Shown: positions 1-11,340 of the stretch, piece after piece | Position numbering within the stretch: position 1 is the first letter of the stretch | Layout: every line of letters begins with the position of its first letter | Source: Hibiscus mutabilis | Taxonomy: Eukaryota; Streptophyta; Magnoliopsida; Malvales; Malvaceae | DNA: 64,000 nt | Reading direction: 5' to 3' | Assembly: GCA_019671005.1 (NCBI GenBank) | Contig: CM033738.1 | Location: 19,184,202 to 19,248,201 of the forward strand | Notes under the pieces: generated by a model | Seen by the model: the letters and a program-made list of their open reading frames with translations, nothing else | Database searches by the model: none | What the model was told of the DNA's origin: nothing | Program-made: the position numbers and the translations under genes

Positions 1-1727
1 CAAAAATTGGTACCTAGCCGATTACAAAATGTTTTGATGTCAGAATTTGCAAGTTCATATGAAATTTAATTTATTGTCCATTTATGAGTATGATTTCATT
101 TTAACGGCCACACCATCTGGAGAATGAACTCTAATCACTGCCAACATTTCTGGCACTAACCCATCATCTCCTTTTGGTATGACACCACATTAATTAGGTT
201 TCACTTTTATTAACAAACAATTAGAGACAATTAATGTGTTAAAGCTTTTATTTATCCTATGTTAGTGATTATTAACCTAAGGAATTGTCTAAGCAAATTT
301 TATCTATTGGGGTTCAAATATAATTAAGTGTATTTTATTAATTTGATATGAAGAGAATTTTATTAAATTTTAAGGCTCTAACTAGGGTTTTAAAAACCTA
401 AACCTAAGGGTTTTTACCTAAACAAATATTTAAATGAAGAGGCAAACATTAAAGATTTTAAAACAAATTAAATTAACGAGATAAATGTAACATTAAGTTA
501 GTTTCTAAAATTAAATAAAATAACAAAAAAATAATTTAATTAAATTGTATGTATCCCTCTCACGATCGAGTTAACACACGGTATTTGGACTATTTTTGTG
601 AAAAAGGCTAATTTTATTATTTTAAAGAATATGATGAAGAAGGGTTTGGTAAAAAATTAGGAATAAATAAGGAAAAGATATTAATGGTTAGGTTATAAAT
701 AAATCAAAAATGATAATGTAAAATTTAAACAAAAACACTTAAATGAGTTTCAAGGAGTAAAAAAAGGTATGGGTTCAAGTTAAAATGACCCACTTTATTT
801 GAAATGGGTATAAATCCCAAAATCACCATTCACCCACTTTTATTTTAAAACAAAGTCCAAACACTCTATTTTAAAAGATTCATCAAATGTTCATGAAAAA
901 GATTGAAAATGAAGAACAAGGGTCTTTAAAATTTTACAAAAGGTTAGAATTGCTCCAATTATAATTAAATTCGAAGTAAAAGAAGTAAATAAAAAAATAA
1001 AAGAACAAGAGTAATATACCTAAAAGTCAAGCTTTTCTTCTTGTATTTAACTTGAAAATGCTAATACAAACTTGAAAATGTTTATGTGATTTTCGGATGC
1101 TTGTGGGTGCCTTTACAAGTGATGGGGGAAGGGGTTTATACAAGATTTCTCATCCCAAAATACATGAAAATTCTATCCTAAAATCCTAAAATATCGGGTG
1201 AAATGATTCCCTTAATTTCCTTGATTTAATTCTAATGTTCGAATCTGCCCATATCTTCCTTTTGACCAATTTTGCTGCCTTTTTTTCTTTGGTGCGTGAT
1301 TCCACCATTTATTTTCCTTCCAAATTAGCTAGCACGTGGATCACTCCCCTCCTTTCTTTTTTGTTCCATTTTGAATCAATTTGATTCATTTGCTTCAAAT
1401 CTGCAGGTGACATGGAGGTGGGCTGCTGCCGTGGGGGCCACACGCAAAAAAGAGTTAACCACCTTTTCATTTCTGATCGAATATGGACAGTTGGATCTCA
1501 TTTGGATCCAACGGTTAATAATTGGATGTACATAAGGATAAAATAAGTCAATTAGATTTTTTATTTCGGCCAAATGAGCTATTAAAAATTAATAAATGGA
1601 CCCTTGTTTTATTTAAGTTTGATCCTTTATTAAATTGGACATTTTTATTATTATTTTTAATTTTTTTCGGTCTCTTATTAAACTAAATAAATAAAGCAAA
1701 ACTAAATAAAATATAGCTAAAAATAAG
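1..1727. other. Unassigned AT-rich noncoding DNA
   Basis: No credible coding region: short ORFs have no recognisable motifs. The last 450 bases (a GC-richer patch near 1400-1520, then a T-rich stretch with repeated TTTATTATTATT-like runs) resemble the arrangement of the Tat-type LTRs at 9651-12715 and 37828-40564. This could therefore be a diverged LTR remnant, but that rests on visual similarity only. Confidence 0.4.
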
Positions 1728-3302
1728 TGACAACATTAGTACATTTAGATGTTAAAATCATGCATTTGCATAAGGAGTTAAGAAATGGTGTCTATGCCAG
1801 TGTGAAGGGTTGTTTTGCTGGTCTTGATGTAGGTTTGGTAGAGCAGAGCAACGCAGGAGTAGAAGGAAGGAATGCCATAGAAAATGCTGAGTTGTCGTTG
1901 GCAGAGCAGCGCAAGAGCAAAAAGCAAGAGGACCAATGCCAAGCACCCTTGGCAATAGGATGCCATAAGAGTTTTGCCAAGAACCCTTGGCAATGCCAGC
2001 CCGGGAAAATAGGACCAGATTAGATTGCGAAAAAAATAGCATTTGATCAAACTCTGAAAAAATAGCATGCCAAGCTTGTCTGGCACGGATGGACCAAACA
2101 ATGCCGAGCTCGGCTGGCAAAGGATCGACAACAGATGAAGTCAGCCCGAGTCAAAATCAAATCAGCTCGAATTCAAAAGGGGGTAAGAAGATAACACTCT
2201 TATCCTATTGCATAATTAGCTTTCAAACTCAAAAGCCTATCCTAGGGTTTCCACGCAAGCCTATTTAAAGGAGATCGAGCGAAAGACTTAGGGGGATATC
2301 GGGAAAAAGAAGAAAAGAGGTGTTGCGCTAAAGAACATGAAGGCTTGAACTTGAGAAGCAGTCTGCAACAATGGAGAAGGAAGAATCGGAGACAACAAGA
2401 TCAAAGGCTTGAAGATTCCATGAGACATCAGGAATCCTTTGAAAGGCTGCATCGAAAGACCTCCTTCCTTGCTTTAGTTTTTTTGTTGATCTTCGTATTT
2501 CTTTCATGTGTTAAAGAATGATTTCAAACTTATATTTGCTGCATTTTATGTTTAGTTGTTAATAATTTAAATGCCTTGGCATTGTTCATTCTATTTGGCA
2601 TGTTTTCCAATTTTCTAAATTTTGTGCCATGCGACCGCTGGCACAGTATGCTTATTGCACCTTAATATCTTAACAGACTTAGGGGGCAACGATCAATTGC
2701 TAGATACTAAGGCGAGATGCTTCGACAAAAGATGTTCAAGTAGATGAACTTACTTCGGGAGTGAGTCTACCCCTTAGGAGTAAAGATTGGAACTTAATCA
2801 AATTAATTAATGGAAAACTTCACTATAGACATATAGGGGTTTAACATGGTTAATTTTGGGCATTACCATCGACAGAGGCAATGCCACCCTTGAATCTTCG
2901 CGGCAATAAATCCAAGGTATGGCATTATTAATAGCTGACATAGTTATCATGAAATCCAGACATCCTTTGCCAAATCTTTGTTATCATTCTTGCACCTATT
3001 GTTTGCTAGACTGTTATCAATTCATCACCCTAATCTTCATTTTACTTTAGTTTATTTTACTTTTAATCTCTTACTTCATTCGTTACCTCAATCTATTACT
3101 ATCATCCTTTATTTTATAGTTCACAAGTATTAATCGTGTCAATTAATTCCTAGGCAATCCCTATGGAGACGATACTCAACTTACTACTATATTACTTTCT
3201 GACCGTGTATACTTGCACGTAAAAGACCTATTCGTGGCGTTGTTTTAACTTGCTTATTTACACTGAATGCTTAATCTTATGCCATGCAATATTAAGTTGA
3301 CA
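1728..3302 (+). repeat. 5' LTR of the gag-only element
   Basis: Starts with TG (TGACAACATTAG) and ends ...GTTGACA, six bases before the primer-binding site. It aligns along its full length with 7356-8931. Shared landmarks include the tract with many TGCCA/TGGCA words near 1790-2130 and the TATTTAAA box. The first bases are less well conserved between the copies, so the left border is uncertain by a few bases. Confidence 0.85.
2262..2269 (+). promoter_or_regulatory. Candidate LTR TATA box
   Basis: TATTTAAA, conserved in the partner LTR at 7893-7900 and placed about 535 bases into the LTR. It is the best TATA candidate for the transcription start separating U3 from R. No transcription evidence is available. 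Confidence 0.45.
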
Positions 3303-3308
3303 AGTTTT

Positions 3309-3326
3309 TGGCGCCGTTGCCGGGGA
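3309..3326 (+). other. Primer-binding site (tRNA-Asp type)
   Basis: TGGCGCCGTTGCCGGGGA is complementary to the 3' end of plant tRNA-Asp including the CCA tail. It lies six bases after the left LTR. This site is typical of Athila and related Ty3/gypsy elements and is where minus-strand DNA synthesis would be primed. Confidence 0.9.
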
Positions 3327-3432
3327 CTGAATCAAGATTAATTGTTTTGATCTTTACTTATTTTATTTTTTTGTTTAATTTATTTCGTTTGGTTTATGTA
3401 CAAGAGCAGCACTGTGAAGGAAGATTTACAAT

Positions 3433-5309
3433 ATGAACCAACCCTACGCAGGTTATGAAGAGAATGTCGATAAAAAGCTCATGACGAGAATGGTGAACTA
3501 GGAGGAATCCTAAATAATGCCAATAATCAGGAGATACCGGCAATACCTGCAGTGATACCCCCAGCTTCTGCTATTGCTGCTCAGATACCTAAATAATGAT
3601 CTATAAGAGAACATCTAGCACCGATCATAAATGATTTGATGCCAGCGCTGATAATTCTAGAGGTAAATATGTCTTACTTTAAGCTTAAACCAATAATGAT
3701 TCAAATGCTAATGGATGTAGGCCAATTTGATGGACACCTAATGGAGACCCAATACAACATTTGAAGCAATTCATGGAGGTTTGCCAACCATTCTGCCAGC
3801 CTGATGTGACTGAAGAGACAGTAAAGCTAAAGCTCTTTTCATTTTCCTTGCGAGATAGGGAAAAATTGTGGCTAAATTCATTGCCACCAAGTTCAATCAA
3901 TACGTGGGCAGATTTATGCCAGAAATTCATGCTGAGTTTCTAGCCACCTGCATTTAATGTCAAGCTGCGAAATGAAATCATACCTTTAGGCAAGCTGATG
4001 ATGAGACTTTCTATGATACTTGGGAGCGATTCAAAGACCTGTTGAGAAAATGTCCCATGCATGGATTCCCCACTTGGATTCAGATGGAGATTTTTTACAT
4101 CATACTCAATGATCATGCCAGGACTGTTGTTGATGCTTCGGGAAATGGTCCATTGTTAGACAAAAATTATACGAAGGTAGTTGACATCCTTGAAAGGATT
4201 ACTGCCAACGATTTTTAGTATACTACTGCCAGACTAGGAACGGGGACAAGAACCGGTGGAAAAGTAAAGCCTGATGCACTAACATCCATCAACACTCAGA
4301 TTTCTAATCTCACTAGCATTGTGAAAACTTTGCAAAAGTGTAACGAATCCCAAGAAGTCAAGGCATTAGAACCATTTTGCACTATTTTTGGAGAGGATCA
4401 TCATGTGGATGAATGCCCATCTAATCCTGAATCGGTAAATTTTGTTGGTAATTTCAATCGAAATTTTAACCCACACTCTAATATTTACAATACAAGTTGA
4501 AAGAAGCATCCCAATTTTTCATGGGCAAACCAAGGTGGTAATCAATTTAATGCCCAACAGCAGAACAACAATGCAATGCTAGGATTCAACCAGAATGCCA
4601 TGCCACGGAGAGCCCAAAATAATTTCCATCCAGGGCAAAGATATTTCGATGAGGACACGTTGAAGGATTATATGGAGCCTAATGATACGATTGTCTGGAG
4701 TCTAGCCGCATCCATGAGGAACTTGGAAGTTCAAATTGGACAGATTGCCAGCGCACTTAAAGCCAGACCTTCAGGGACTCTGCCAAGTAATGCAAATGAT
4801 GCTCGGCAAAAAAAGAGAGAACAATGCAAAGCTGATACTGTCCCAAGTGGAAAACAAGTTGAGATTTCAACGCGTGGAAAAGACCTAATTGTTTGCCATG
4901 AGAATAAAACAGTGCCAACAGAAGAAACCAAGAAAGCTGAGAAAGGGGAAGCAAGCACCAACAATGCCAGATCACAACATGATGCCAACTCCACCTTGGT
5001 AAAACAAGCAGGTATTACTGTTGCAATTTCAAAGATCTTGAGGGTGCAGATAAACCTGAGGAATGCCAAGCTGTCGAGATCATGGAATCTATTTTTGATG
5101 AGGACATGAAACAGCTTTGCCAGGGTACTGATGATGATGCTAGAAAAAAGGATGACGAGGATACGTCGAGTGAGAAATCTAAAGAACCGACCTTGCTAGA
5201 TGAGGTCATAAGTTATTTTGATAGATCTAAGCCACTTGAGTTAGCTGACAGAGAGATTGAAGTACCAAAGCCATCTAGTGAGGATCCGCTGAACATGGAA
5301 CTAAAATAA
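3433..5309 (+). pseudogene. gag: Athila-like gag, broken
   Basis: Gag packages the element RNA. The likely start is the ATG at 3433, but stops appear within 25 codons. The clearest conserved block is the capsid core at 3761-3943 (FSLRDREKLWLNSLPP, then a TWADLCQKF motif), followed by a stop and a frameshift into the DTWERFKDLLRKCP motif near 4010-4060. A zinc-knuckle remnant near 4378-4420 reads CTIFGEDHHVDECP and has lost one of its usual cysteines. It is followed by the NFSWANQ-type linker characteristic of Athila gag. The longest open parts are 4576-5109 and 5082-5309, in different frames. Stops and frameshifts make it non-functional. The lineage call is from motif recognition. Confidence 0.85.
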
Positions 5310-5661
5310 TTGCCAAGTCATCTCAAACATGCCCGACATCAAATGAGAAAAGAGCAGCAGAGCCTAAGCACTACTGGGGTGCTGAGTTCGATCAAAGGTT
5401 CTTGAGACCTACAACAAAGAGATACTTCAGTTTTCTAAGGTGGTTGTTCAAAGCCACCACATGAAAATATTCTCTTTCTTTGTGCAATCTAGAGTTCGGC
5501 ATACTTAAAGGTAAGCACTTCTTTGGCTTTCTATGTTGGTTATTCAAACAAAATATTATCACAGCTTACCATCCACCAACCAAGGGCCACAGACTGAAGC
5601 ACTACTGGGAAGGAAATCAGATTAATGCTAATGAGACCATTCTCCTTGAGGACAATCAATA
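5310..5661 (+). pseudogene. Remnant of sequence flanking the missing pol
   Basis: Directly after gag comes a short stretch encoding LPSHLKHA, which resembles the linker ahead of reverse transcriptase in Athila elements. It is followed by two related phrases starting KHYWG and KHYWEG (near 5366 and 5598) next to aromatic-rich text (RYFSFLRWLFK). I read this as the join left when pol was lost, with tail sequence partly duplicated. An open frame runs 5480-5662, but I do not recognise it as a functional protein. Confidence 0.4.
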
Positions 5662-7355
5662 AATTTTTGCCAACCCAGTATGATCCTTGTAAATAATTTA
5701 GGAGAGTTATTTTCTTTTTAGTACTTAGGATATCTCAGTTTTAAATTTTTAGTTTTTTGTTTTATTTCTTTTTCTGTTTTGAAAGGTTTCTTTGATTTTT
5801 AGCAAAGGAAATTGTGCCAAGAGACCATGCCAAGTTTTGATGCCAAAACACCCAAGGCTGAGTAGACAACGCAATTGTCAGCCGATTCAATGGCAATGCT
5901 CTCCCAGAAATATCAACGCTAAGAGGTCATACTCCAGAAGTTGCAGAAAGCCAAAGAGTAGAACTTGATGCTTTGCAGTATATTCATGCCAGAGATCGTG
6001 CCATGAAGAAAACACTCGATGACATGTCTGTCCACACACTGCTAGCATTCACTGAGTTCCATGTCGACCTCCTTGCCAAGGATAACATGCTAGCCAGTCC
6101 CCACTCTAACTGATGCCACTGTTCTAGTCTCTCTAGTACAAGTTGAATCTGCAGTACAAGACACGCCAAAAAACCTTGAATGGGAGTCTGCTTCCCTTTA
6201 AAGCTCATTTGCATTTTTATTTTATTGCATTCACATGTTTATGCATTTTACTATTTTCATTGGTATATATGTGTTGTTTTCATGCATTTAGGACAATGCA
6301 CACCTTTGGTTTGGGGGTGTGTAGCCACACATTCGTATGCCATGCATTCATGTCTAAATTTTAGTTTGCCATATAGAATAGTTTACCTTGTAGGATTAAA
6401 GTTTGCATCCCAAACCACTAAAAAAATTTTGTTGCCTCGATTAACATTGAAAATTTCTCAATAATCTGTTAGTTTAGTTGAATTTGTTCTAGATTTATCT
6501 GTCTAATGAAGAAACTTGAATTTTAGAACTTGTATGTCAGTAGGTTAGCAATGCCAAGTAGCTTGGCAATTGAACTCTAGTTTAGGGAACTTTAGTTTCT
6601 CTACACGAGGTATGCATCTAGTCTGCAAAACAAACTTAGGTTCTCTTGAAACTGAACTCAGAATAATTGTAAAAATGAGAAGAAAACGATGCCAGGGTAA
6701 AAAGAATGAATAAGGCAACAATGTTTTGCCAAGACAAGAAAAAAAGATTTAGAACTTTCCTCTACCTTAGAGATAATAAGTAACTTGGGGATTCGTGGTT
6801 TGCTCCCTCTTAGTTCTCAAGTCAAAAACTTTAGGGTATGAGTTGAAGAGTAAAAGCCTAGTAATGTCTGGATTAATGTGGGGGTTCATGGTATGCTCAT
6901 TCTTATTTCTCACGCCAAACAATATTACAAAGCAAGCCTGAAAATATTGCCAAAAAAAGAAAAAAGAAGCAAAAACCCTTGGCGAATAAAAAAATGATGA
7001 CAATAAGTTTTGAGTTTGGGTAGTAAAGTCGACGAAGAGAGTTGAGTAAACTTGATGTATATTGCCCGCACTTCATGCACACTAGACGACCTTAGACTAG
7101 AGCTATATTGTTTCAATTGAAATTGTTATATGCTTGGCATTGATACACTGAATATATGAGGAAGGAACTAGGATCATAATTTGCTAGCTGGCAGGTGTTG
7201 GGAATCATGACAATTTTTGCCGAGGTACTTTTCTACATTTTTTGTTTTTATATTTTTAGTTGCATTACTTGAGGAAAATCAATGAAATAAGTTTCGGGGT
7301 ATGTTAACTCCTAAAAGGACTAATTTTCGTGCATATATTACGATGCTTTTTTTTT
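5662..7355 (+). other. Noncoding 3' interior of the gag-only element
   Basis: No coding motif. At 6289-6320 lies a GGACAATGC...TTTGGTTTGGGGGTGTG stretch, a conserved purine-rich motif of the 3' noncoding region in Athila/Tat-type elements. Further on the text is AT-rich with frequent TGCCA words. No clear polypurine tract sits directly before the 3' LTR, which is preceded by a T-run (7347-7356). This is unusual and leaves the LTR border slightly open. Confidence 0.6.
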
Positions 7356-8931
7356 TGCCTTTTTAGTACATTTAGTTGCATTTAGATGTTAAAATAATGC
7401 ATTTGCATAAGGAATTAGGAAATGGTGTCTATGCCAGTGTGAAGGATTGTTTTGCTGGCATTGATGAAGGTTTGGCAGAGCAACACATGAGCAGAAGAAA
7501 GAAATGCCAGAGAAAATGCCGAGTTGCCATTGGCAGAGCAGAGCATGAGCAAAAAGCAAGAGGACCAATGCCAAGCACCCTTGGCAATAAGATGCCATAA
7601 GGGTTTTGCCAAGAACCCTTGGCAATGCCAGCCTGAGAAAATAGGACCAGATTAGATTGCGAAAAAATAGCATTTGATCAAACTCCGAAAAAATAGCATG
7701 CCAAGCTTGTCTGGCACGGATGGACCAAACAATGCCGAGCTCGGCTGGCAAAGGATCAACGTCAGATGAAGTAAACCCTAGTCAAAATCAGATCAGCTCG
7801 AATTCAAAGGGGAGTAAGAAGATAACACTCTTATCCTATCGCATAATTAGCTTTCAAACTCAAAGGCCTATCCTAGGGTTTCCACGCAAGCCTATTTAAA
7901 GGAGATCGAGCAAAAGACTTAGGGGGATATCGAGAAAAAGAAGAAAAAAGGTGTTGCGCTAAAGAAGATGAAGGCTTGAACTTGAGAAGCGGTCTGCAAC
8001 AATGGAGAAGGAAGAATTGGAGGCAACAAGATCAAAGGCTTGAAGATTCCATAAGACATCGGGAATCCATTGAAGGGCTACATCGAAAGACCTCCTTCCT
8101 TGCTTTAGTTTTTTGTTGATCTTCGTATTTCTTTCCTGTGTTAAAGAATGATTTCAAACTTATATTTTCTGCATTTTATGTTTAGTTGTTAATAATTCAA
8201 ATGCCTTGGCATTGTTCATTCTATCTGGCATGTTTTCCAGTTTTCTAAATTCTATGCCATACGACCGCTGGCACAATATGCTTATTACACCTTAATATCT
8301 TAACATAATTATGGGGCAATGATCGGTTGTTAGATACTAAGGCGAGATGCTTCGACATAAGATGTTCAAGTAGATGAACTTACTTCGGAAGTGAGTCTAC
8401 CCCTTAGGAGTAAAGATTGGAACTTAATCAAATTAATTAATGGAAAACTTCAGTATAGACATATAGGGGTTTAACATGGTTAATTTCGGGCATTGCCATC
8501 GACAGAGGCAATGCTGCCCTTGAATCTGCTCGGCAATAAATCCAAGGTGTGACATTATTAATAGCTAGCATAGTTATCATGAAATCCAGACATCCTTTGC
8601 CAAATCTTTGTTATCATTCTTGCACCCATTGTTTGCCAGACTGTTATCAATTCATCACCGTAATCTTCATTTTACTTTAGCTTATTTTACTTTTAGTCTC
8701 TTACTTCATTCGTTACCTAAATCTATTACTGTCATCCTTTATTTTCTAGTTCACAAGTATTAATCGTGGCAATTAATTCCCAGGCAATCCTTGTAGAGAC
8801 GATACTCAACTTACTACTATATTACTTGCTGATCGTGTATACTTGCACATAAAGGACGTATTTGTGGCTTTTTTTTACTTGCTTATTTACACTTAATACT
8901 TAATCTTTTGTCATACAATATTACGTCGATA
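7356..8931 (+). repeat. 3' LTR of the gag-only element
   Basis: Direct copy of 1728-3302, starting TGCCTTTTTAGTACATTTAG and ending ...TTACGTCGATA, 1576 bases long. It has a short local insertion near its start (TTGCATTTAG) and many point differences from the 5' copy. The TATTTAAA box is kept at 7893-7900. Confidence 0.85.
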
Positions 8932-8946
8932 ATGTAGTTGATATAT

Positions 8947-9650
8947 GTGACACCATTTGAACAATTCCCCTAAATCTGGCCACCAATGTTAAAAAAGGTG
9001 AGTTAAAGACGACTCTCTTTGACTGCCGGATCTAGGAAGGCAATAAGTAGTCTTGCAAGTAAGATAGGCTTCAAAAGAATTTTTAAGGGTAGGTTGATGT
9101 AAGGGTGATAAGGTGGGCTAGAAAATGATAAATGTAAAAAAAAATGTTGTAGGATAAGTGGACTGTTTTGGGCATGGTGATGGTTTATGAAAGAAATGAT
9201 GATGGTGGTGATAAAAAGATGGATATTATGAACAAGAACAAGGAAGAAACTATGTTATATCAAAGCATAACTCACACCTTATAAGTTCTATGTCCGGGTG
9301 GTAAGAAGGACTTGGACCGTTGGTTGTAAACAACCAAGAATCACAAGTATCAAGATAGAAAAATAGAGGTTGACGCCAAAAGTTCAAAGACTTGATAAGT
9401 CGATATAGTTCAATGGAGAACTTGAAGAGAGAAAATTCTCACAAAGGAAATTTTAATTGATAAAAATGAGATGTCTTACAAATGCCAATGCATTGGCTTT
9501 ATATAAAAAAATCAAGGGGCATGGCCAAATGGACAAGTAATGATTCGGCTAAAGGTGGTGCCCATTTGAAAATACATGAATTAATATAAAGAACTTTTCA
9601 TGGCCGAATGTTGTGAACATATTTGAACCGGAGTAAAAATAGCTTGATGA
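8947..9650 (-). repeat. M 3' LTR, distal part
   Basis: The sequence starting TGTGACACC just right of the gag-only element is the probable outer end of M's 3' LTR. It is separated from its other half (12716-13431) by a Tat-type solo LTR. It contains the perfect 12-bp palindrome CCAATGCATTGG (9485-9496), next to a minus-strand TATATAAAG box near 9502. No second LTR of M is in the window to confirm the borders. Confidence 0.5.
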
Positions 9651-10598
9651 TTAATTTTTAAAAATTAGGGTTTTGCCTTTTTAATTCGATTTTGAAAATT
9701 ATTTTGGAGTCGCCACCGATCACTTCGAGGTAGATCGGACACCATAAAAGAACCAGAGATTCGTTCTTTAAAAAATAAGGGTTCGGGAGTCGGTTACATG
9801 TGGGGAAGGATTAGCACCCCCACATTATAGCTTTAATTTTATGTGGCATATTGACATTTCGAATAATATTTTAAATTTAATTTAACCATTAATTATTAAC
9901 TAGTTTTAAATTCTAAATAGAGATATTCCTTTTATAAGGAAATATATTTTTTATTCGAATATGAGATTAAAAGCATCCTTTTATATTCGAGGCACCCTCA
10001 TTCATATTCAAAAATATATTTCCAACATAAAAGGTTTTAATGCATGATTTATTATTGTTTCGTTTATTTTAAGTTCTAACTTAAAAAGGCTCTAATTAAT
10101 TAAATTGTTTAAAACTATCAATATTATTAAATTTAAAGGCTTTTATGAGATAACACCCAATTGCTTGAGCACCATCCATATTAAAAACCCTATATTTTAG
10201 ATAATATTCACTAATTAATTGTTATTCTAATTGTTTGAAGTGATAGTCCAAATCAAAGCTCTAATTTAATTAACTAGATTAATTATCCAATTCTAAGCTG
10301 CAATGAATATTAAGTATTCTACTTTAAAGTCAATGTTGGACAACACTTCATTGCAAGTAATGAAACATCATTCAAATTTGAACCCCAAAGTTTCCTACTT
10401 AATACACATTAAATTGCTACAATGATCTTAATTTAATTATTAAATCCTAATATAACCTAGAACTAAGGCTCTAAACAATTAACAATTAAATCTAAAGTGT
10501 TTGAATTATCTTGCGATTATACTATATGCTATATTAAATTTACAATTAATTAAACAATTAATATATTACGAAAAACATAAAAAATGGTATATATATAT

Positions 10599-10822
10599 AG
10601 GGATGAGATCCACTTACACTATGTAAACTCAACTAGTTTTACACTAATCCATGACCATTTGATGAGTGAAATGGATGGATGAGATTCGAAGTAGGATATG
10701 TGAAAATTATCACTTGGGAAAAAAGTAAGGAATTAATCTCATTCATCCATTTCACACATCTAATGGTCATGGATTAGTATAAATCTAAATGAGTTTTACA
10801 TAGTATAAGTGGATCCTAACCC
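10599..10822. mobile_element. Hairpin MITE in a TA microsatellite
   Basis: The two halves are imperfect inverted repeats covering almost the whole unit. The left arm has GGATGAGATCCACTTACACT, then CTAATCCATGACCAT, then GAAATGGATGGATGAGATT. The right arm is its reverse complement with scattered changes (10735-10822). TA-dinucleotide runs lie on both sides (10589-10598 and 10823-10834). Length, foldback structure and TA flanks fit a MITE that targets TA repeats, as described for Micron-type elements. The family is not identified. Confidence 0.8.
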
Positions 10823-11331
10823 ATATATATATATAAGATTTAAAAACGTATATTAGTTTTAGAAAAGATATATGGCACTAGATTTGAAAAACGCATATTA
10901 GGAAAAAGCATACAAAATATATACTAGGAAAACATATATTATTATAGGATTTGGAAATCGTATGTTATATATTATATTATAATACTTTACGTATATAAAT
11001 GTAAAATAGATTTGCTAAGGAAAGAAATCATTTATTATAAATTTTTAAAAGATTAGTTAATATGGTAAGAAAAATATAATATTACATATATGGTCAAAAA
11101 CCAAACAATTAAATTTAAACAAACAATTAATAAAAACATACTATAAATTAAATACTAATTAAAGCAAAGGAATAATGAGCAAATTAAAACAAATATTAAA
11201 TTAAAATTAAAATAAAATTAATGAAACATGGACCAAATTGAACTTTATAAAAATTGGAAGTCCAAGTTAAAAGAAAAGAGAGAGTTAGGCGCGAATCCTA
11301 AACTAGGTTCAGATCGATTCGCAGGTCAAGC

Positions 11332-11340
11332 TATATAAAA
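11332..11340 (+). promoter_or_regulatory. Possible TATA box with CT-rich leader
   Basis: TATATAAAA on the plus strand is followed at 50-110 bases by a CT-rich tract (11380-11440), the usual look of a plant promoter plus 5' leader. It lies in a solo LTR whose inferred sense is the minus strand, so it would be antisense. Function is speculative. Confidence 0.25.

Larger units (their letters stand above)
1728..8931 (+). mobile_element. Gag-only Athila-like LTR retrotransposon (non-autonomous)
   Basis: Two direct repeats of 1575 and 1576 bases flank a 4.05 kb interior. The primer-binding site after the left LTR matches the 3' end of plant tRNA-Asp, as in Athila/Tat elements. The interior encodes only a degraded gag and a short tail resembling the region next to pol. 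No protease, reverse transcriptase, RNase H or integrase motif is visible in any frame. Such an element would depend on proteins from an autonomous relative. The two LTRs differ by scattered substitutions and small indels, so the insertion is not recent. I could not find a matching target duplication (ATAAG on the left, ATGTA on the right). Confidence 0.82.

Noticed and set aside
1758..2131. Overlapping minus-strand ORFs of 117-120 residues, repeated at 7389-7751
   Set aside because: They lie antisense within the LTR and owe their openness to low stop density; the two copies carry different frames and breaks.
4731..5069. Minus-strand 112-residue ORF with a hydrophobic stretch
   Set aside because: Shadow of the plus-strand gag C-terminal region.
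10589..10834. CRISPR-like or palindromic array
   Set aside because: A single foldback unit with TA flanks, in plant DNA; no spaced repeats.
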